NCBI RefSeq assembly: GCF_029537235.1 | Contig: NZ_CP120638.1 | Coordinates: 1 to 64,000 of the forward strand | From: Rhizobium sp. 32-5/1 | Lineage (GTDB): Bacteria > Pseudomonadota > Alphaproteobacteria > Rhizobiales > Rhizobiaceae | Length of the DNA: 64,000 nucleotides | Reading direction: 5' to 3' | Part shown: positions 47,576 through 58,305 of the stretch, piece after piece | How positions within the stretch are numbered: position 1 is the first letter of the stretch | How the letters are laid out: every line of letters begins with the position of its first letter | Made by a program: the position numbers and the translations under genes | The notes under the pieces: model-generated | Database searches by the model: none | Seen by the model: the letters and a program-made list of their open reading frames with translations, nothing else | Told to the model about the DNA's origin: nothing

Positions 47576-47911
47576 GAAAATCCCTTTCTTTTGTCGAATT
47601 GCCGCGATGAATTCGATCGCGGTGATATCCTACGCTTCGATCGTCAATGTGGATTTCGACAGCGTTTTGACAGGGATCCGATGGAAGTACCAGAGTTCCA
47701 TTGCTCTGCCCCGGTGGTTTGACTAGTGTTTTCCAAGGACTGTCTTTTCGACCAGCATTCTCCAGGTCAAAACGGCTCGGCATAACAACGATCGTTCCGG
47801 TTTATGGTCTTCGGTCAGAATATGCCGCGGGTCATGACAGGTTTCGGGCATGGCAGAACGTGTAGACTGCCCTATGTTCGAATTTGAATGTGCAGGAGGC
47901 TCATCGACTCG
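47576..47911. other. Intergenic region between divergent bcp and asmA-like genes
   Basis: About 336 bases. Short ORFs occur on both strands but none has a good start site or a recognisable product. It should hold both promoters. An AGGAGG at 47894-47899 precedes the asmA-like start. Confidence 0.5.
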
Positions 47912-50900
47912 ATGAACGAAATACCCAGCGAAAAGGTCAGTTTTCGCAAACAAGACATTGTTGCGCTCCATTCGCTGCCTTCGGCTCAGGCGCATGATCC
48001 TTGCATAGTGCACGCACCCTCCAGCCGTCGCCACTTCTGGGCCGTCTGTCGGGCGGTGGTTTATCTGCTCGTCGCCTGTGCGGTCTTGTTCGGCGGCTTG
48101 CTGGCGGCCATCGAAGGCGGCGCGCTTGATGCAACGCTGAATGCACGCGCTCAAAAGGCGCTGAATGCTGCCCTTGGCGATGCATATCACGCCGAGGTGG
48201 AGAGCACAGTGTTGCGGCTGACCACGAACGGATCGCTGGCGCTAAAAGCCCAGAATGTCACTTTGGTCGAAAATAACTCCAGCAAGCGTCTGATCACCAC
48301 CGAATCGGTATCGATCGAACTCGATACCCTGGCGCTACTGGGCGGCAGGATCGCAGTCTCGCGGCTCGAGGCGGACGGCGCCATGCTGGACCCAACGCTT
48401 CTACCGCGGGGGCAGGCGATCGATCTAAGTGCAATGCGTATCGCCAGGATAGGCCAGGGACTGGAGGGGTCTTCGGGCAGATCGACCGGATTTCACAATT
48501 GATCTCGCGCAGCAAAACCCAGGTCGTGCGACTGTCGGATCTCAGACTCTCGCTGGCCGGGCCGCGCAAAAGTATCATTTCTGTCGTTGTCGAAAGGCTC
48601 GACTTCAACCGCGCGGTCGATGGTTCGATGCAGATCTCGGGCCTGATACAGGTCAATGGTCAAGCAAGCGATCTGACGCTTGAAGCGGCCAGCAAGGACG
48701 GCCGTATCGTCAGCCTGGCTGGCAGCGGCACCGGCATTCCGCTGGCGCCATTTCTTTATCGCCCGGAGGCGGGGCTGGAGCAAGCCTTCGGGGTTGTTTC
48801 TCGCGCCGAAGTTAACATCAACGCCGTCCGCGCCACCGAAGAAAACAAACCCGTTCTGCAGGTAACAGCACAGACAGGCGAAGGCCTATTCCATGCCGGT
48901 GGCTTCACGTCCGACTTGAAGAAATCTGTCCTTGCTCTCGCCTATGACTTTGATCGTCAGTCGGTCGAAATTCTTCCATCTGGTGTCAATTTCGGCCGAT
49001 CCGCTTTCCCTTTCACCGGCGCCGTGAGCGACATCGCCGCATCCAACGAAACCATCAACAGTGGTTTCACTGTTGATCTCCTTTTACAGTCGGCCAGTGC
49101 GTCACCCGTCGATGTAACAGAACGACCATTGATCTTCGACGCCAAGGCGGGTGGCCGTTTCCTGACAGACAGTCACGAACTGACGTTCGACGAGTTGACG
49201 GTTTCTAGCGCTCTGGGGTCGGTCGCGGGTTCACTCTCCCTGACATTCGGAGATACCTCGCCGCAGATAAGCTTTGCCGCCCTCACTGACAACGTGCAGT
49301 CGGCAGCCGTCAAGCAATTGTGGCCGTGGTGGGTGGGCAAGACTGCACGTCGATGGGTTATCGCCAATATCTACGGGGGCACGGCGAAAAATGCCAAGCT
49401 CGAAGTCTTCCTTCCCAAGGGCCGCATCAGCAACACGGTGGGGCCGTTGCAATTGAATGACCGCGAGCTGTCCGTCAGCTTTGATATCGAGGACGCCCGG
49501 GTAAACCTGGCCGGAGATATTCCGCCCCTGCGCGATGCTGCCGGTCGCTTCACTCTGAAAGGGGAGCATATGGATGTCGCGATCAATGGTGGCACGGCCT
49601 ATTTCCCCTCGGGCCGATCCGTTAGCCTCACAGGGGGCAATTTCGTCATCCCTAATGTTCACCAGAAACCGCTGATGGCGGAGATGAAGATTGAAGTGGG
49701 TGGCGAGGCTGACGCCATAGCCGAACTGGTCAGCTACCGCCCGATCCGCGCTCTGCAGCGCACATCCTTCAAGGCGGAGGATTTTTCCGGGCCGATGACG
49801 GCACAAGTCGGTGCCCGTTTCGGCCTCGTCACGGCTCAGAACCCGCCGCCACCACAATGGCAGACGGAAATGGTCCTGAATGGCGTCACACTCAACAAGC
49901 AGATCGCTGGGCGGGACATCTCAGATATCGAGGGCACGTTGCGCGTTGATGAAACTCAGGCTGTCCTTGATTCCAAAGCCGCGATCGACGGTATGCCAAT
50001 GGAACTGTCGGTGGTCGAACCCGTCGGCGCGGCCAGCACTGTCAAACGCAAACGAGAGATATCGGGCACTTTGAACGGTGACGCCGTTCGCAAGATGGCG
50101 CCCGGGCTTGCGGGCATTGTCAATGGGGCGGTCGGCCTGAATCTATCAATAGACGAGAACGACAAGCAGACGGTAACAGCCGATCTCGGACAGGCCTCCA
50201 TCTCCTTGCCATGGGTCGGCTGGTCGAAGGGGTCTGGTGTAGGTGCCAAGGCTATGTTTTCTGCGGCGAACAAAGATGGGCTGATAACGATCGATGATTT
50301 TGCACTGACCGGTGACGGATTTGGTGCGCGTGGCAGCTTGCAAATCGACAAGGCTGGCTTGAATACGGCGCGCTTTACCTCCGTGCGCCTTGCTGCCGGC
50401 GATAACTATTCCGTCAATGTTGCCCGACAAAAAGGCGGCTATAGCATGGCGGTCCAGGGCACCTCAGCCGATGTACGCCCGGTCCTGGATCAGTTGCGAA
50501 AGCCATCGGACGCAACGCAGGGCGGGGAGGACGGAAAAAGCGTTTCGATCGAGGCACAACTCGATCAGGTAAAGGGCTTCCATAATGAAGTTCTTTCGAA
50601 TGTCAATTTCGTCTACAAACTCCGCGGTCGCGAGATCACCGGACTGGCGTTGTCGGCGATTACGGACAGCGGTCAGGCGGTGGTCGCCAAGCTCGTGAAG
50701 GGCAACCCGGACAACACGCTGGAATTGACCAGTGGCGACGCGGCGTCGCTTGCCCGGTTTGCGGATATCTACAGCAACATGCGCGGTGGGCTGCTCAATC
50801 TGAAACTGCGCGACCGTGGCGCCGGCTCTTGGCGCGGTGCGATTGATATCCGCAAGTTTACGCTCGTCAACGAGGACCGCTTGAAATCGATGGTTTCGAC

Positions 50901-51306
50901 ACCGGCAGACGCCAATGGGCGCAGCCTCAACCAGGCCGTCAAGGGTGATATCGACGTCAGCACGGCGCGTTTCGAGCGTGGTTTTGCTGAACTCATTCTC
51001 GATCCGGGGTCTGTCCGCGTCGATCGCGGCGTCGTGCGGGGCACGGATATCGGCGCCACCTTCCAGGGAACGGTCCACGATGCTAACGGCCAGATGGACA
51101 TGACCGGCACCTTCATGCCGGCCTATGGCCTCAACCGGTTGTTTGGTGAGTTGCCGCTGATTGGCGCCATTCTCGGGAACGGTCGCGACCGGGGTCTGCT
51201 AGGGATCACGTTCAAGCTTGACGGTCCGTTCAAAAAACCGCGGCTGACCATCAACCCGCTCTCGATCATTGCACCTGGCGTATTCCGGAGCATTTTCGAG
51301 TTTTAA
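47912..51306 (+). pseudogene. Large AsmA/DUF3971-like envelope protein, frame broken by one base
   Basis: The N-terminal part (ATG 47912) has a cytoplasmic lead, one membrane anchor (VVYLLVACAVLFGGLLAAI) and the start of an AsmA-like repeat-beta domain. It stops at 48502. The second frame (48499-51306, 935 residues) continues with beta-rich DUF3971/AsmA sequence and ends GPFKKPRLTINPLSIIAPGV. Adding one G to the run at 48466-48469 joins them as LEGVFGQIDRISQLISRSK, giving about 1,131 residues. Such proteins (YhdP/AsmA group) are thought to bridge the periplasm and move phospholipids to the outer membrane. Confidence 0.85.
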
Positions 51307-51396
51307 GATCGGTCTTCCTCGGCGTCCGTTCTAAATCCTGTCCGAAGTGGTTCAAGTTTTTGCGAATTGCTATGCCAATATCTTTTTGCGAGTCAG

Positions 51397-51453
51397 TTGC
51401 ACTTGCAAAAATATGAAGTCGGGCTATAGATGCAGTTGCAACTCATTCGCAAC
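51397..51453 (+). promoter_or_regulatory. sitA promoter with two candidate Mur/Fur operators
   Basis: A -35-like TTGCAA (51403-51408) and -10-like TATAGA (51425-51430) are 16 bases apart. TTGCA-CT-TGCAA (51397-51408) is an inverted repeat overlapping the -35, and GTTGC-N9-GCAAC (51435-51453) another lying after the -10. A TTTTTGC/GCAAAAA pair also brackets the first. Manganese-dependent Mur binding is inferred from the neighbouring regulator gene. Confidence 0.6.
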
Positions 51454-51463
51454 AAGGAGATTG

Positions 51464-52387
51464 ATGGGAATGCCTGATCGCTTCATGCAAAAAACATTCA
51501 TTTGGATTGCCGGTGTCGTAGTCCTGGGTCTGAGTGCGGGAGCATCCTTCGCGCAGGAAAAATTCAAGGTTGCGACGACATTCACTGTCATCGCCGACAT
51601 GGCAAAAAATGTTGCGGGCGACGCAGCCATAGTCGAGTCGATCACCAAGCCCGGCGCAGAGATACATAACTATTCGCCGACGCCGGGTGACATCCAGCGA
51701 GCGCAGGGCGCGCAGCTCATCCTCTGGAATGGCCTTAACCTTGAGCTTTGGTTCGAGAAGTTCTTCCAGAATCTGCACGACGTCCCGAGCGTCGTCGTGT
51801 CTGACGGCGTCGAACCCATGGGTATTTCAGAGGGACCTTACGAGGGTAAACCCAATCCACATGCCTGGATGTCGCCCAACAACGCGATGATTTACGTGGA
51901 CAATATCCGCGACGCGCTGATGAAATACGATCCTGCGAACGCCAAGACCTATGAGGCGAACGCGAGCGCCTACAAGGCGACGATCGAGGCAACGATTGCG
52001 CCGATCCGCCAGAAGCTCGACGCGATCCCTGAAAACAAGCGCTGGCTCGTGTCGAGCGAGGGTGCCTTCAGCTATCTGGCCCGCGACTTCGGCCTCAAGG
52101 AGTTGTACCTCTGGCCGATCAATGCCGACCAGCAGGGGACGCCGCAGCAGGTCCGCAAGGTGATCGACGGAGTCCGCGCCAACAAGATCGCCGCCGTGTT
52201 CAGCGAAAGCACGATTTCCGACAAGCCCGCGCGGCAGGTCGCCCGCGAAACGGGCGCGCTCTACGGCGGTGTCCTCTATGTTGATTCGCTAAGCGAAGCG
52301 GACGGCCCTGTACCGACCTACCTCGATCTGTTGCGTGTGACCTCCGACACGGTGGAAAAAGGTCTTGCCCAGGGAGCGTCGCAATGA
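51464..52387 (+). CDS. sitA: Manganese/iron ABC transporter, substrate-binding protein
   Basis: A 307-residue cluster A-I metal-binding protein. Signal peptide spans [20 protein letters not shown] with cleavage at SFA-Q. Metal-site residues are seen as His in [11 protein letters not shown], His in [10 protein letters not shown], Glu in [14 protein letters not shown], and a C-terminal Asp in [14 protein letters not shown] 51464 follows AAGGAG at five bases; ATG 51470 is an alternative. It heads sitABCD and overlaps sitB by four bases. Mn2+ as main substrate is inferred from the rhizobial sit/mur pairing. Confidence 0.93.
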   Translation: MGMPDRFMQKTFIWIAGVVVLGLSAGASFAQEKFKVATTFTVIADMAKNVAGDAAIVESITKPGAEIHNYSPTPGDIQRAQGAQLILWNGLNLELWFEKFFQNLHDVPSVVVSDGVEPMGISEGPYEGKPNPHAWMSPNNAMIYVDNIRDALMKYDPANAKTYEANASAYKATIEATIAPIRQKLDAIPENKRWLVSSEGAFSYLARDFGLKELYLWPINADQQGTPQQVRKVIDGVRANKIAAVFSESTISDKPARQVARETGALYGGVLYVDSLSEADGPVPTYLDLLRVTSDTVEKGLAQGASQ

Positions 52388-53280
52388 ATGCCATTGTTCC
52401 GGGCCTGAGTATCCCTCCCGCAAGGTTCGTGGAGGAGACGCCCGGCCTTATCGTTGCCGATGCCTCCGTCACCTACCGCAATGGCCACACTGCGCTGAGG
52501 GATGTGAGCTTTGCGATCCCCACAGGAACGATCACCGCCCTTGTCGGCGTGAACGGGTCCGGCAAATCGACTTTGTTCAAGGCGATCATGGGGTTCGTCC
52601 GCCTTGCGAAAGGCGAGATCCGCATCCTGGGGCTGCCGGTCGAGCAGGCGCTCAAGAAGAACCTCGTGGCCTATGTGCCGCAGAGCGAAGACGTGGACTG
52701 GAATTTCCCCGTGCTGGTCGAGGACGTGGTCATGATGGGTCGCTACGGCCACATGGGCATGATGCGCATCGCCAAAGCCGCGGACCGGGACGCGGTTTCA
52801 ACCGCCCTTGAGCGGGTCGGCATGAGCGAATTCCGAAAGCGCCAGATCGGCGAATTGTCCGGTGGCCAGAAGAAGCGTGTTTTTCTGGCGCGTGCGCTTG
52901 CCCAGGACGGGCGTGTGATTTTGCTCGACGAGCCCTTCACCGGCGTCGATGTCAAGACGGAAGATGCCATCGTGGTTTTGCTGCAGTCGTTACGGGACGA
53001 GGGGCGGGTCATGCTGGTATCGACGCATAATCTCGGCAGCGTGCCGGAGTTCTGCGACCGTACCGTGCTGATCAAGGGAACAGTTCTGGCCCATGGTCCA
53101 ACACGGGAAACCTTCACCCAGGCCAATCTCGAAAAGACCTTTGGCGGCGTGCTTCGCCACTTTGTCCTCAACCGGCCGGATGGCAGCGCGCATCAACCGA
53201 CGGGTTTCCTCACCGATGACGAGCGTCCCCTGATTCTCTACCAGGACGATTTGCCCGGCAGCAATGGTGGCCGCGACTGA
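52384..53280 (+). CDS. sitB: Manganese/iron ABC transporter, ATP-binding protein
   Basis: A 298-residue ABC ATPase. Walker [10 protein letters not shown] at 55-63, signature [15 protein letters not shown], Walker [13 protein letters not shown] and the H-loop STHNLGS are intact. It energises metal uptake through the SitC/SitD channel. It overlaps sitA (ATGA) and abuts sitC by one base. Confidence 0.95.
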   Translation: MNAIVPGLSIPPARFVEETPGLIVADASVTYRNGHTALRDVSFAIPTGTITALVGVNGSGKSTLFKAIMGFVRLAKGEIRILGLPVEQALKKNLVAYVPQSEDVDWNFPVLVEDVVMMGRYGHMGMMRIAKAADRDAVSTALERVGMSEFRKRQIGELSGGQKKRVFLARALAQDGRVILLDEPFTGVDVKTEDAIVVLLQSLRDEGRVMLVSTHNLGSVPEFCDRTVLIKGTVLAHGPTRETFTQANLEKTFGGVLRHFVLNRPDGSAHQPTGFLTDDERPLILYQDDLPGSNGGRD

Positions 53281-54137
53281 TGGCTTTGCTCCTCGAACCT
53301 TTCACCTACAACTACATGGTCAATGCCATGTGGGTCTGTGCCCTTGTCGGCGCCGTATGCGCCTTCCTGTCCTGTTATCTGATGCTCAAGGGCTGGTCGC
53401 TGATCGGTGACGCGCTCTCCCATGCCATCGTGCCCGGTGTGGCCGGCGCCTATATGATCGGCCTGCCGTTTTCAATCGGCGCCTTTTTCTCCGGCGGCCT
53501 TGCTGCCGCGACCATGCTGTTTCTCAACCAGCGGACCAAGCTGAAAGAAGATGCCATCATCGGACTGATCTTCACCTCCTTCTTCGGTCTCGGCCTGTTC
53601 ATGGCGTCACTCTCGCCCATGTCCGTCAACATCCAAACGATCGTGCTCGGCAACGTGCTCGCCATCACACCGGAGGACACGCTCCAGCTCGCCATTATCG
53701 GCTTCGTTTCGCTCGCGGTGCTGCTGGTCAAATGGAAGGACCTGATGGTTGTCTTCTTCGATGAAACCCATGCCCGCTCGATCGGTCTCAAACCGACCCT
53801 CTTGAAGATCATGTTTTTCACGCTTCTTTCCGCATCCACCGTTGCAGCTCTGCAGACGGTCGGCGCCTTTCTGGTGATCTGCATGGTGGTCACGCCGGGC
53901 GCGACTGCCTATCTGCTGACGGACCGCTTCCCCAAGCTCTTGATGATCGCAGTAATCATTGGCGCGCTCACCAGCTTTGTCGGTGCTTATGCCAGCTACT
54001 TCCTCGATGGCGCCACCGGCGGCATCATTGTCTGCCTGCAGACGCTGGTTTTCCTGGCGGCCTTTTTCTTCGCCCCCAAGCACGGCATGCTGGCGGCCCG
54101 TCGCAGGGCACGCAGCACACTGGAGGCCGCCCCATGA
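53280..54137 (+). CDS. sitC: Manganese/iron ABC transporter, permease (first)
   Basis: A 285-residue permease of the ABC-3 family with about eight membrane segments. The family loop LKGWSLIGDALSHAIVPGVAGAY is present. It begins on the last base of the sitB stop and overlaps sitD by four bases. It forms the membrane channel with SitD. Confidence 0.95.
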   Translation: MALLLEPFTYNYMVNAMWVCALVGAVCAFLSCYLMLKGWSLIGDALSHAIVPGVAGAYMIGLPFSIGAFFSGGLAAATMLFLNQRTKLKEDAIIGLIFTSFFGLGLFMASLSPMSVNIQTIVLGNVLAITPEDTLQLAIIGFVSLAVLLVKWKDLMVVFFDETHARSIGLKPTLLKIMFFTLLSASTVAALQTVGAFLVICMVVTPGATAYLLTDRFPKLLMIAVIIGALTSFVGAYASYFLDGATGGIIVCLQTLVFLAAFFFAPKHGMLAARRRARSTLEAAP

Positions 54138-54991
54138 ACCTGCTCGAAACATTGCTTGCGCCGTTCCAGTTCGAATTCATGGTCAATGCGCTTGTTATCT
54201 CCGTGCTTGTGGCCGTGCCGGCCGCTCTGCTGTCGTGTTTTCTTGTCCTCAAGGGTTGGTCGCTGATGGGGGATGCGATCTCGCATGCGATCCTGCCCGG
54301 TATCGTGATCGCCTATATCATCGGCATTCCGCTGGCGATCGGCGCCTTTGTCGCGGGGATGACCTGCGCCGTGACGACGGGCTTCCTGAAAGACAACAGC
54401 CGCATCAAGCAGGATACGGTGATGGGGATCGTCTTTTCCGGAATGTTCGGCTTCGGCCTCGTCCTCTACGTCAAAATCCAGTCAGACGTACATCTCGACC
54501 ACATCCTGTTCGGCGACATGCTGGGGGTGGGCTGGCGCGATATCGCCGAGACGGGGCTGATTGCCGCGTTCGCCAGCGCCATCATCATCGTCAAATGGCG
54601 CGATCTGCTGCTGCATGCGTTCGATCCGGCGCAGGCGCGCGCCATCGGCCTGCCGGTCAGGCTGCTGCATTACGGCTTGCTTTGCCTGATCTCGCTGACG
54701 ATCGTCGGTGCATTGAAGGCCGTCGGCCTGATCCTGGCCATTGCGGTGCTGATCGCGCCCGGAGCCATTGCCTTCCTGTTGACCCGGACGTTCAAGGGCA
54801 TGCTTGTCGTGTCGGTGTTGATTGGCACCACCGCCTCGTTCCTAGGCGTTTATCTGTCCTTTTTCATCGACAGCGCTCCGGCTCCGACCATCGTCCTGCT
54901 GATGACCGCGGCTTTTATCGTCGCTTTCGTGGTTTCGACGCGGAAAGCCGCAAGAACAGAATCCGGAGAAACCGAACCGCAGTCCGGATGA
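54134..54991 (+). CDS. sitD: Manganese/iron ABC transporter, permease (second)
   Basis: A 285-residue paralog of SitC (LKGWSLMGDAISHAILPGIVIAYIIG). Last gene of sitABCD. Its stop is 30 bases from the convergent mur stop. Two permease genes instead of one is the usual Sit layout in Rhizobiaceae. Confidence 0.95.
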   Translation: MNLLETLLAPFQFEFMVNALVISVLVAVPAALLSCFLVLKGWSLMGDAISHAILPGIVIAYIIGIPLAIGAFVAGMTCAVTTGFLKDNSRIKQDTVMGIVFSGMFGFGLVLYVKIQSDVHLDHILFGDMLGVGWRDIAETGLIAAFASAIIIVKWRDLLLHAFDPAQARAIGLPVRLLHYGLLCLISLTIVGALKAVGLILAIAVLIAPGAIAFLLTRTFKGMLVVSVLIGTTASFLGVYLSFFIDSAPAPTIVLLMTAAFIVAFVVSTRKAARTESGETEPQSG

Positions 54992-55021
54992 CTGGCCGCG
55001 GGACACGAAAGCCAAGCTATA

Positions 55022-55470
55022 TCAGGGCTTGATCGAACGGCGAGCGCCCTTGCCGTCCAGTGGTTTGACGTAGATTTCCAGCTTGTGGCTGACGATCGAA
55101 AAGCCATGCTTGCGCGCAATATCTTCCTGGAGGCGCTCGATCTCATCGGATCGGAATTCGGTGACTTCACCGGTTTCGATGTTGATCAGATGGTCATGAT
55201 GTTCCTGCGCCACCGGCTCATAGCGGGCACGCCCGTCGCCGAACGTGTGCCTCTCCAGGATTCCTGGTCCTGAAGAAGCTTGACCGTCCGGTAGACGGTG
55301 GCGATCGATATGCGCGGATCAACGGTGCTGACACGGCGGTGCAACTCGACCACGTCAGGATGATCGGTCGCCTCCGAGAGCACTGTCATAATCACGCGCC
55401 GCTGCCCCGTCATGCGGAGACCTTTTTCTTTGCAGAGGCGTGTGATCTGTTCGTTGGACTGCATATGCAT
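55022..55470 (-). pseudogene. mur: Fur-family metal regulator, probable Mur (manganese uptake regulator), frame broken by one base
   Basis: The N-terminal winged helix is clear: ITRLCKEKGLRMTGQRRVIM and ISIATVYRTVKLLQD. Then the frame runs off to a stop at 55186. A second frame (to 55022) carries the dimer/metal domain: GILERHTFGDGRARYEP, VAQEHHDHLINIETG, and EDIARKHGFSIVSHKLEIYV. Adding one base at about 55262-55268 joins them as one 149-residue protein. In Rhizobiaceae this Fur homologue represses sitABCD in response to Mn2+, and here it is convergent with that operon. Start taken as ATG 55470; other in-frame starts (ATG 55464, GTG 55509) are possible. Confidence 0.87.
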
Positions 55471-55617
55471 GGCACTCAAAGTTTTCCAATGGTCCAGCCC
55501 GTTCGACACAAGCCGGTTTCGACCTTCGATTTATCGCAGTTGAACGCGAAATACAAAACCCCTGACGCGCCGACGGTTACCCGTCGCCGCGTTAGGGAAG
55601 CAGAGCGATCGCCGCTC

Positions 55618-56870
55618 TCAGACCGGGCGCACGAGAATGTGCTTCTTCTTGCCGAGCGAAAGCTTGATCACACCATCGCCTGTTACTTCGCCAGTACCGA
55701 TCACCGCGCGATCGTCGCTCATCGCGACGTCGTTGACGCGAACCGCGCCGTCTTTCAGGAATTGACGCACCTTGCCGTTGGATTCGGCAAGGCCGGCCCG
55801 CACGAACAGCGCCAGAATGCCGATGCCGGCTTCAAGCTCCGCCGCCGGAACGTCGATCGACGGCAGGTTGTCGGCGAGCGCGCCTTCCTCGAAGGTCTTG
55901 CGGGCGGTTTCCGCGGCCTGCTCGGCCGCCCCCGACCATGCAGCATTGCCGTGATTTCCGTGGCGAGGATCTTCTTGACGTCGTTGATCTCGGCGCCGCC
56001 CAGTTGCGACAGGCGGGCGATCTCGTCCATCGGCAACGTGGTGTACAGCTTCAGGAAGCGCGAGACGTCGGCGTCCTCTGTGTTGCGCCAGTATTGCCAG
56101 AAATCATAGGGACCGAGCATGTCCGGGTTCAGCCAGACGGCGCCATTCATCGATTTGCCCATCTTGGCACCGGACGATGTCGTGAGAAGCGGCGAGGTGA
56201 GCGCGTAGAGTTGCGGCGTGCCCATGCGATGGCCGAGATCGATGCCGTTGATGATGTTGCCCCACTGGTCGGAACCACCCATCTGCAGCCGGCAGCCAGT
56301 ACGCTTGCTCAGTTCGACGAAGTCGTAGGCCTGCAGGATCATGTAGTTGAATTCGAGGAACGAGAGCGACTGCTCGCGGTCAAGCCGCGTCTTGACACTG
56401 TCGAAGGCCAGCATGCGGTTGACGGAAAAATGCCGACCGACATCACGCAGGAATTCGAGATAGTTGATGCCGAGCAGCCAGTCGGCATTGTTGATCATCA
56501 GGGCGTCCTTCGGCCCTTCGCCATAGGTCAGGTAGTTCGAAAAGACCGTTTTGATGCTCGCAATGTTGGCGCCGATCGTCTCCGGTGTCATCAGTTGACG
56601 AGCCTCATCCTTGAAGGAGGGATCACCCACCATGCCGGTGCCGCCACCCATCAGCGAGATTGGCCGGTGGCCCGTCTTCTGCAGCCAGTGAAGCATCATA
56701 ATTTGGATCAGACCGCCGGCATGCAGGCTCGGCGCCGTCGGATCAAAGCCGATATAGGCCGTCACGGTTTCCTTGGAAAACAGCTCATCCAGGCCGGCGT
56801 CATCCGACGTCTGGTGAATGAAACCGCGCTCACTCAGCGTGTGCAGGAAATCGGACTTGAATTCGGACAT
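55618..56870 (-). pseudogene. tyrS: Tyrosine--tRNA ligase, frame broken by one base near the C-terminal third
   Basis: Class I synthetase. Catalytic motifs are intact: HAGG (HIGH-type) at 50-53 within [12 protein letters not shown] and KMGKS at 236-240. The frame goes wrong after ITAMLHGR, in the five-base C run at 55929-55933 (plus strand), and reads an Arg-rich tail. Changing that run by one base restores [20 protein letters not shown] and then the S4-type tRNA-binding domain [15 protein letters not shown] to a stop at 55618, 417 residues in all. The gene is normally essential and single-copy, so a sequencing error is the best explanation. Confidence 0.93.
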
Positions 56871-57006
56871 GATCTGTCTCTCTCCTTTGGCTGTTTTCCG
56901 GTAGACGGAATTTTAGCGCTTGTTGGATATTGGCGCGGCGTTTAGCACTGTTTTCGCCAAAATACATCTGTTTGCATCGGGTTAATTGCGAAGGAAAGAC
57001 GCTTTC

Positions 57007-58142
57007 ATGGCGGAAATCAAGACGGCGATCGGCCTGATGAGCGGCACCAGCATGGACGGGATCGACGTGGCGCTGCTGCGCACCGATGGACGCAGCCTTG
57101 TCGAACGCGGACCGTCGACGGGAATCGCCTATGAGGCGGCCTTTCGCAATCGTCTCAAGCAGGCGCTGGACGATGCCAAGGCGATCACAGAGCGTGGGCA
57201 AAGGCCGGGTGCGCTTTTCGATATCGAACGTGAACTGACGTTACGGCATGCAGAGGCCGTAAAGGTCTTTCTCAGGCAGAACAATATCATGGCGGAAGAT
57301 GTCGATGTCGTCGGCTTCCACGGCCAGACAGTGCTTCATCGTCCGGATCAGGCTCTGACGGTGCAACTCGGCGACGGCGCACTTCTGGCGCGCGAGACGG
57401 GGATTGCCGTCGTCTACGACATGCGCGCCAACGACATGATCCATGGCGGGCAGGGCGCGCCGCTGATCCCGGTCTATCACGCCGCATTGGCGGCGATGTT
57501 GTCTTCGGATTCAGGCATTCGCCGCCCGGTGACCTTCGTCAATATCGGGGAATTTCCAACCTGACCTTCATCGGTACGGACGATGCCATCGTTGCATATG
57601 ATAGCGGGCCCGGCAATGCGCTGATCGACCAGTGGGTCGAGACCCATGCCGGAATCCCCTACGATCAGGGTGGCATGATCGCCAGTGAGGGCCGCGTGAT
57701 ATCGGCGCTGAGCGATCGCTATCTGGCAAGCCCGTTTTTCACTGTGTCGAGACGTCGCTCACTCGACCGCAATGACTTTCTGCCGCCGGATGGCCATGAG
57801 GCAAGCCTTGAAGACGGTGCCCGGACGCTTGCCCATGTGACCGCTGCCGCCATCCTGAAATCGGCCGGCCATCTGCCCGAGCGACCTGCAACCTACATCA
57901 TCTGCGGTGGCGGACGACTGAACCGGATCATCATGACCGATCTCTGCGCCTTGGCTGCCGAGCAGTCCGCTGTGGCAATGGCGGCCGAGTCCGCTGGTCT
58001 GAACGGCGATACGATGGAGGCGGAGGCCTGGGCCTATCTGGCCGTGCGTTCGCTTGCCGGACTGGCGCTGACCCTTCCGCAAACAACGGGGGTTCGCCAG
58101 CCTGTCAGCGGCGGTGTTTTGCAGCATCCTATTCGGGAATGA
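57007..58142 (+). pseudogene. anmK: Anhydro-N-acetylmuramic acid kinase, frame broken by one base
   Basis: Phosphorylates anhydroMurNAc released in cell-wall recycling. The start at ATG 57007 follows AAGGAAAG ([20 protein letters not shown]). The phosphate-binding [10 protein letters not shown] and [11 protein letters not shown] blocks are normal. The frame ends after TFVNIG at 57564; adding one G to the run at 57547-57550 restores [19 protein letters not shown] and the rest, including [10 protein letters not shown] and [10 protein letters not shown], to the stop at 58142 (378 residues). As written the C-terminal half is a separate ORF from 57675. Confidence 0.92.
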
Positions 58143-58305
58143 CTGCTGCGTCTGTGCCACCGATTAACGGTTCTTTCGTAGCCCTGTCTGTACACTTGCT
58201 GCCGTTCAGGATTTCGGTGTTTCCATCAGCAGGGGCTGACCGAGGGAGTGCACCGGTCGGAACGAAGAGGCCGGCGCACGCAGCAGGCCTGGAACAGGTT
58301 TGCAG

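Noticed and set aside
47723..48190. Minus-strand ORF covering the start of the asmA-like gene
   Set aside because: Overlaps the clearly coding membrane anchor of that gene and has no recognisable product.
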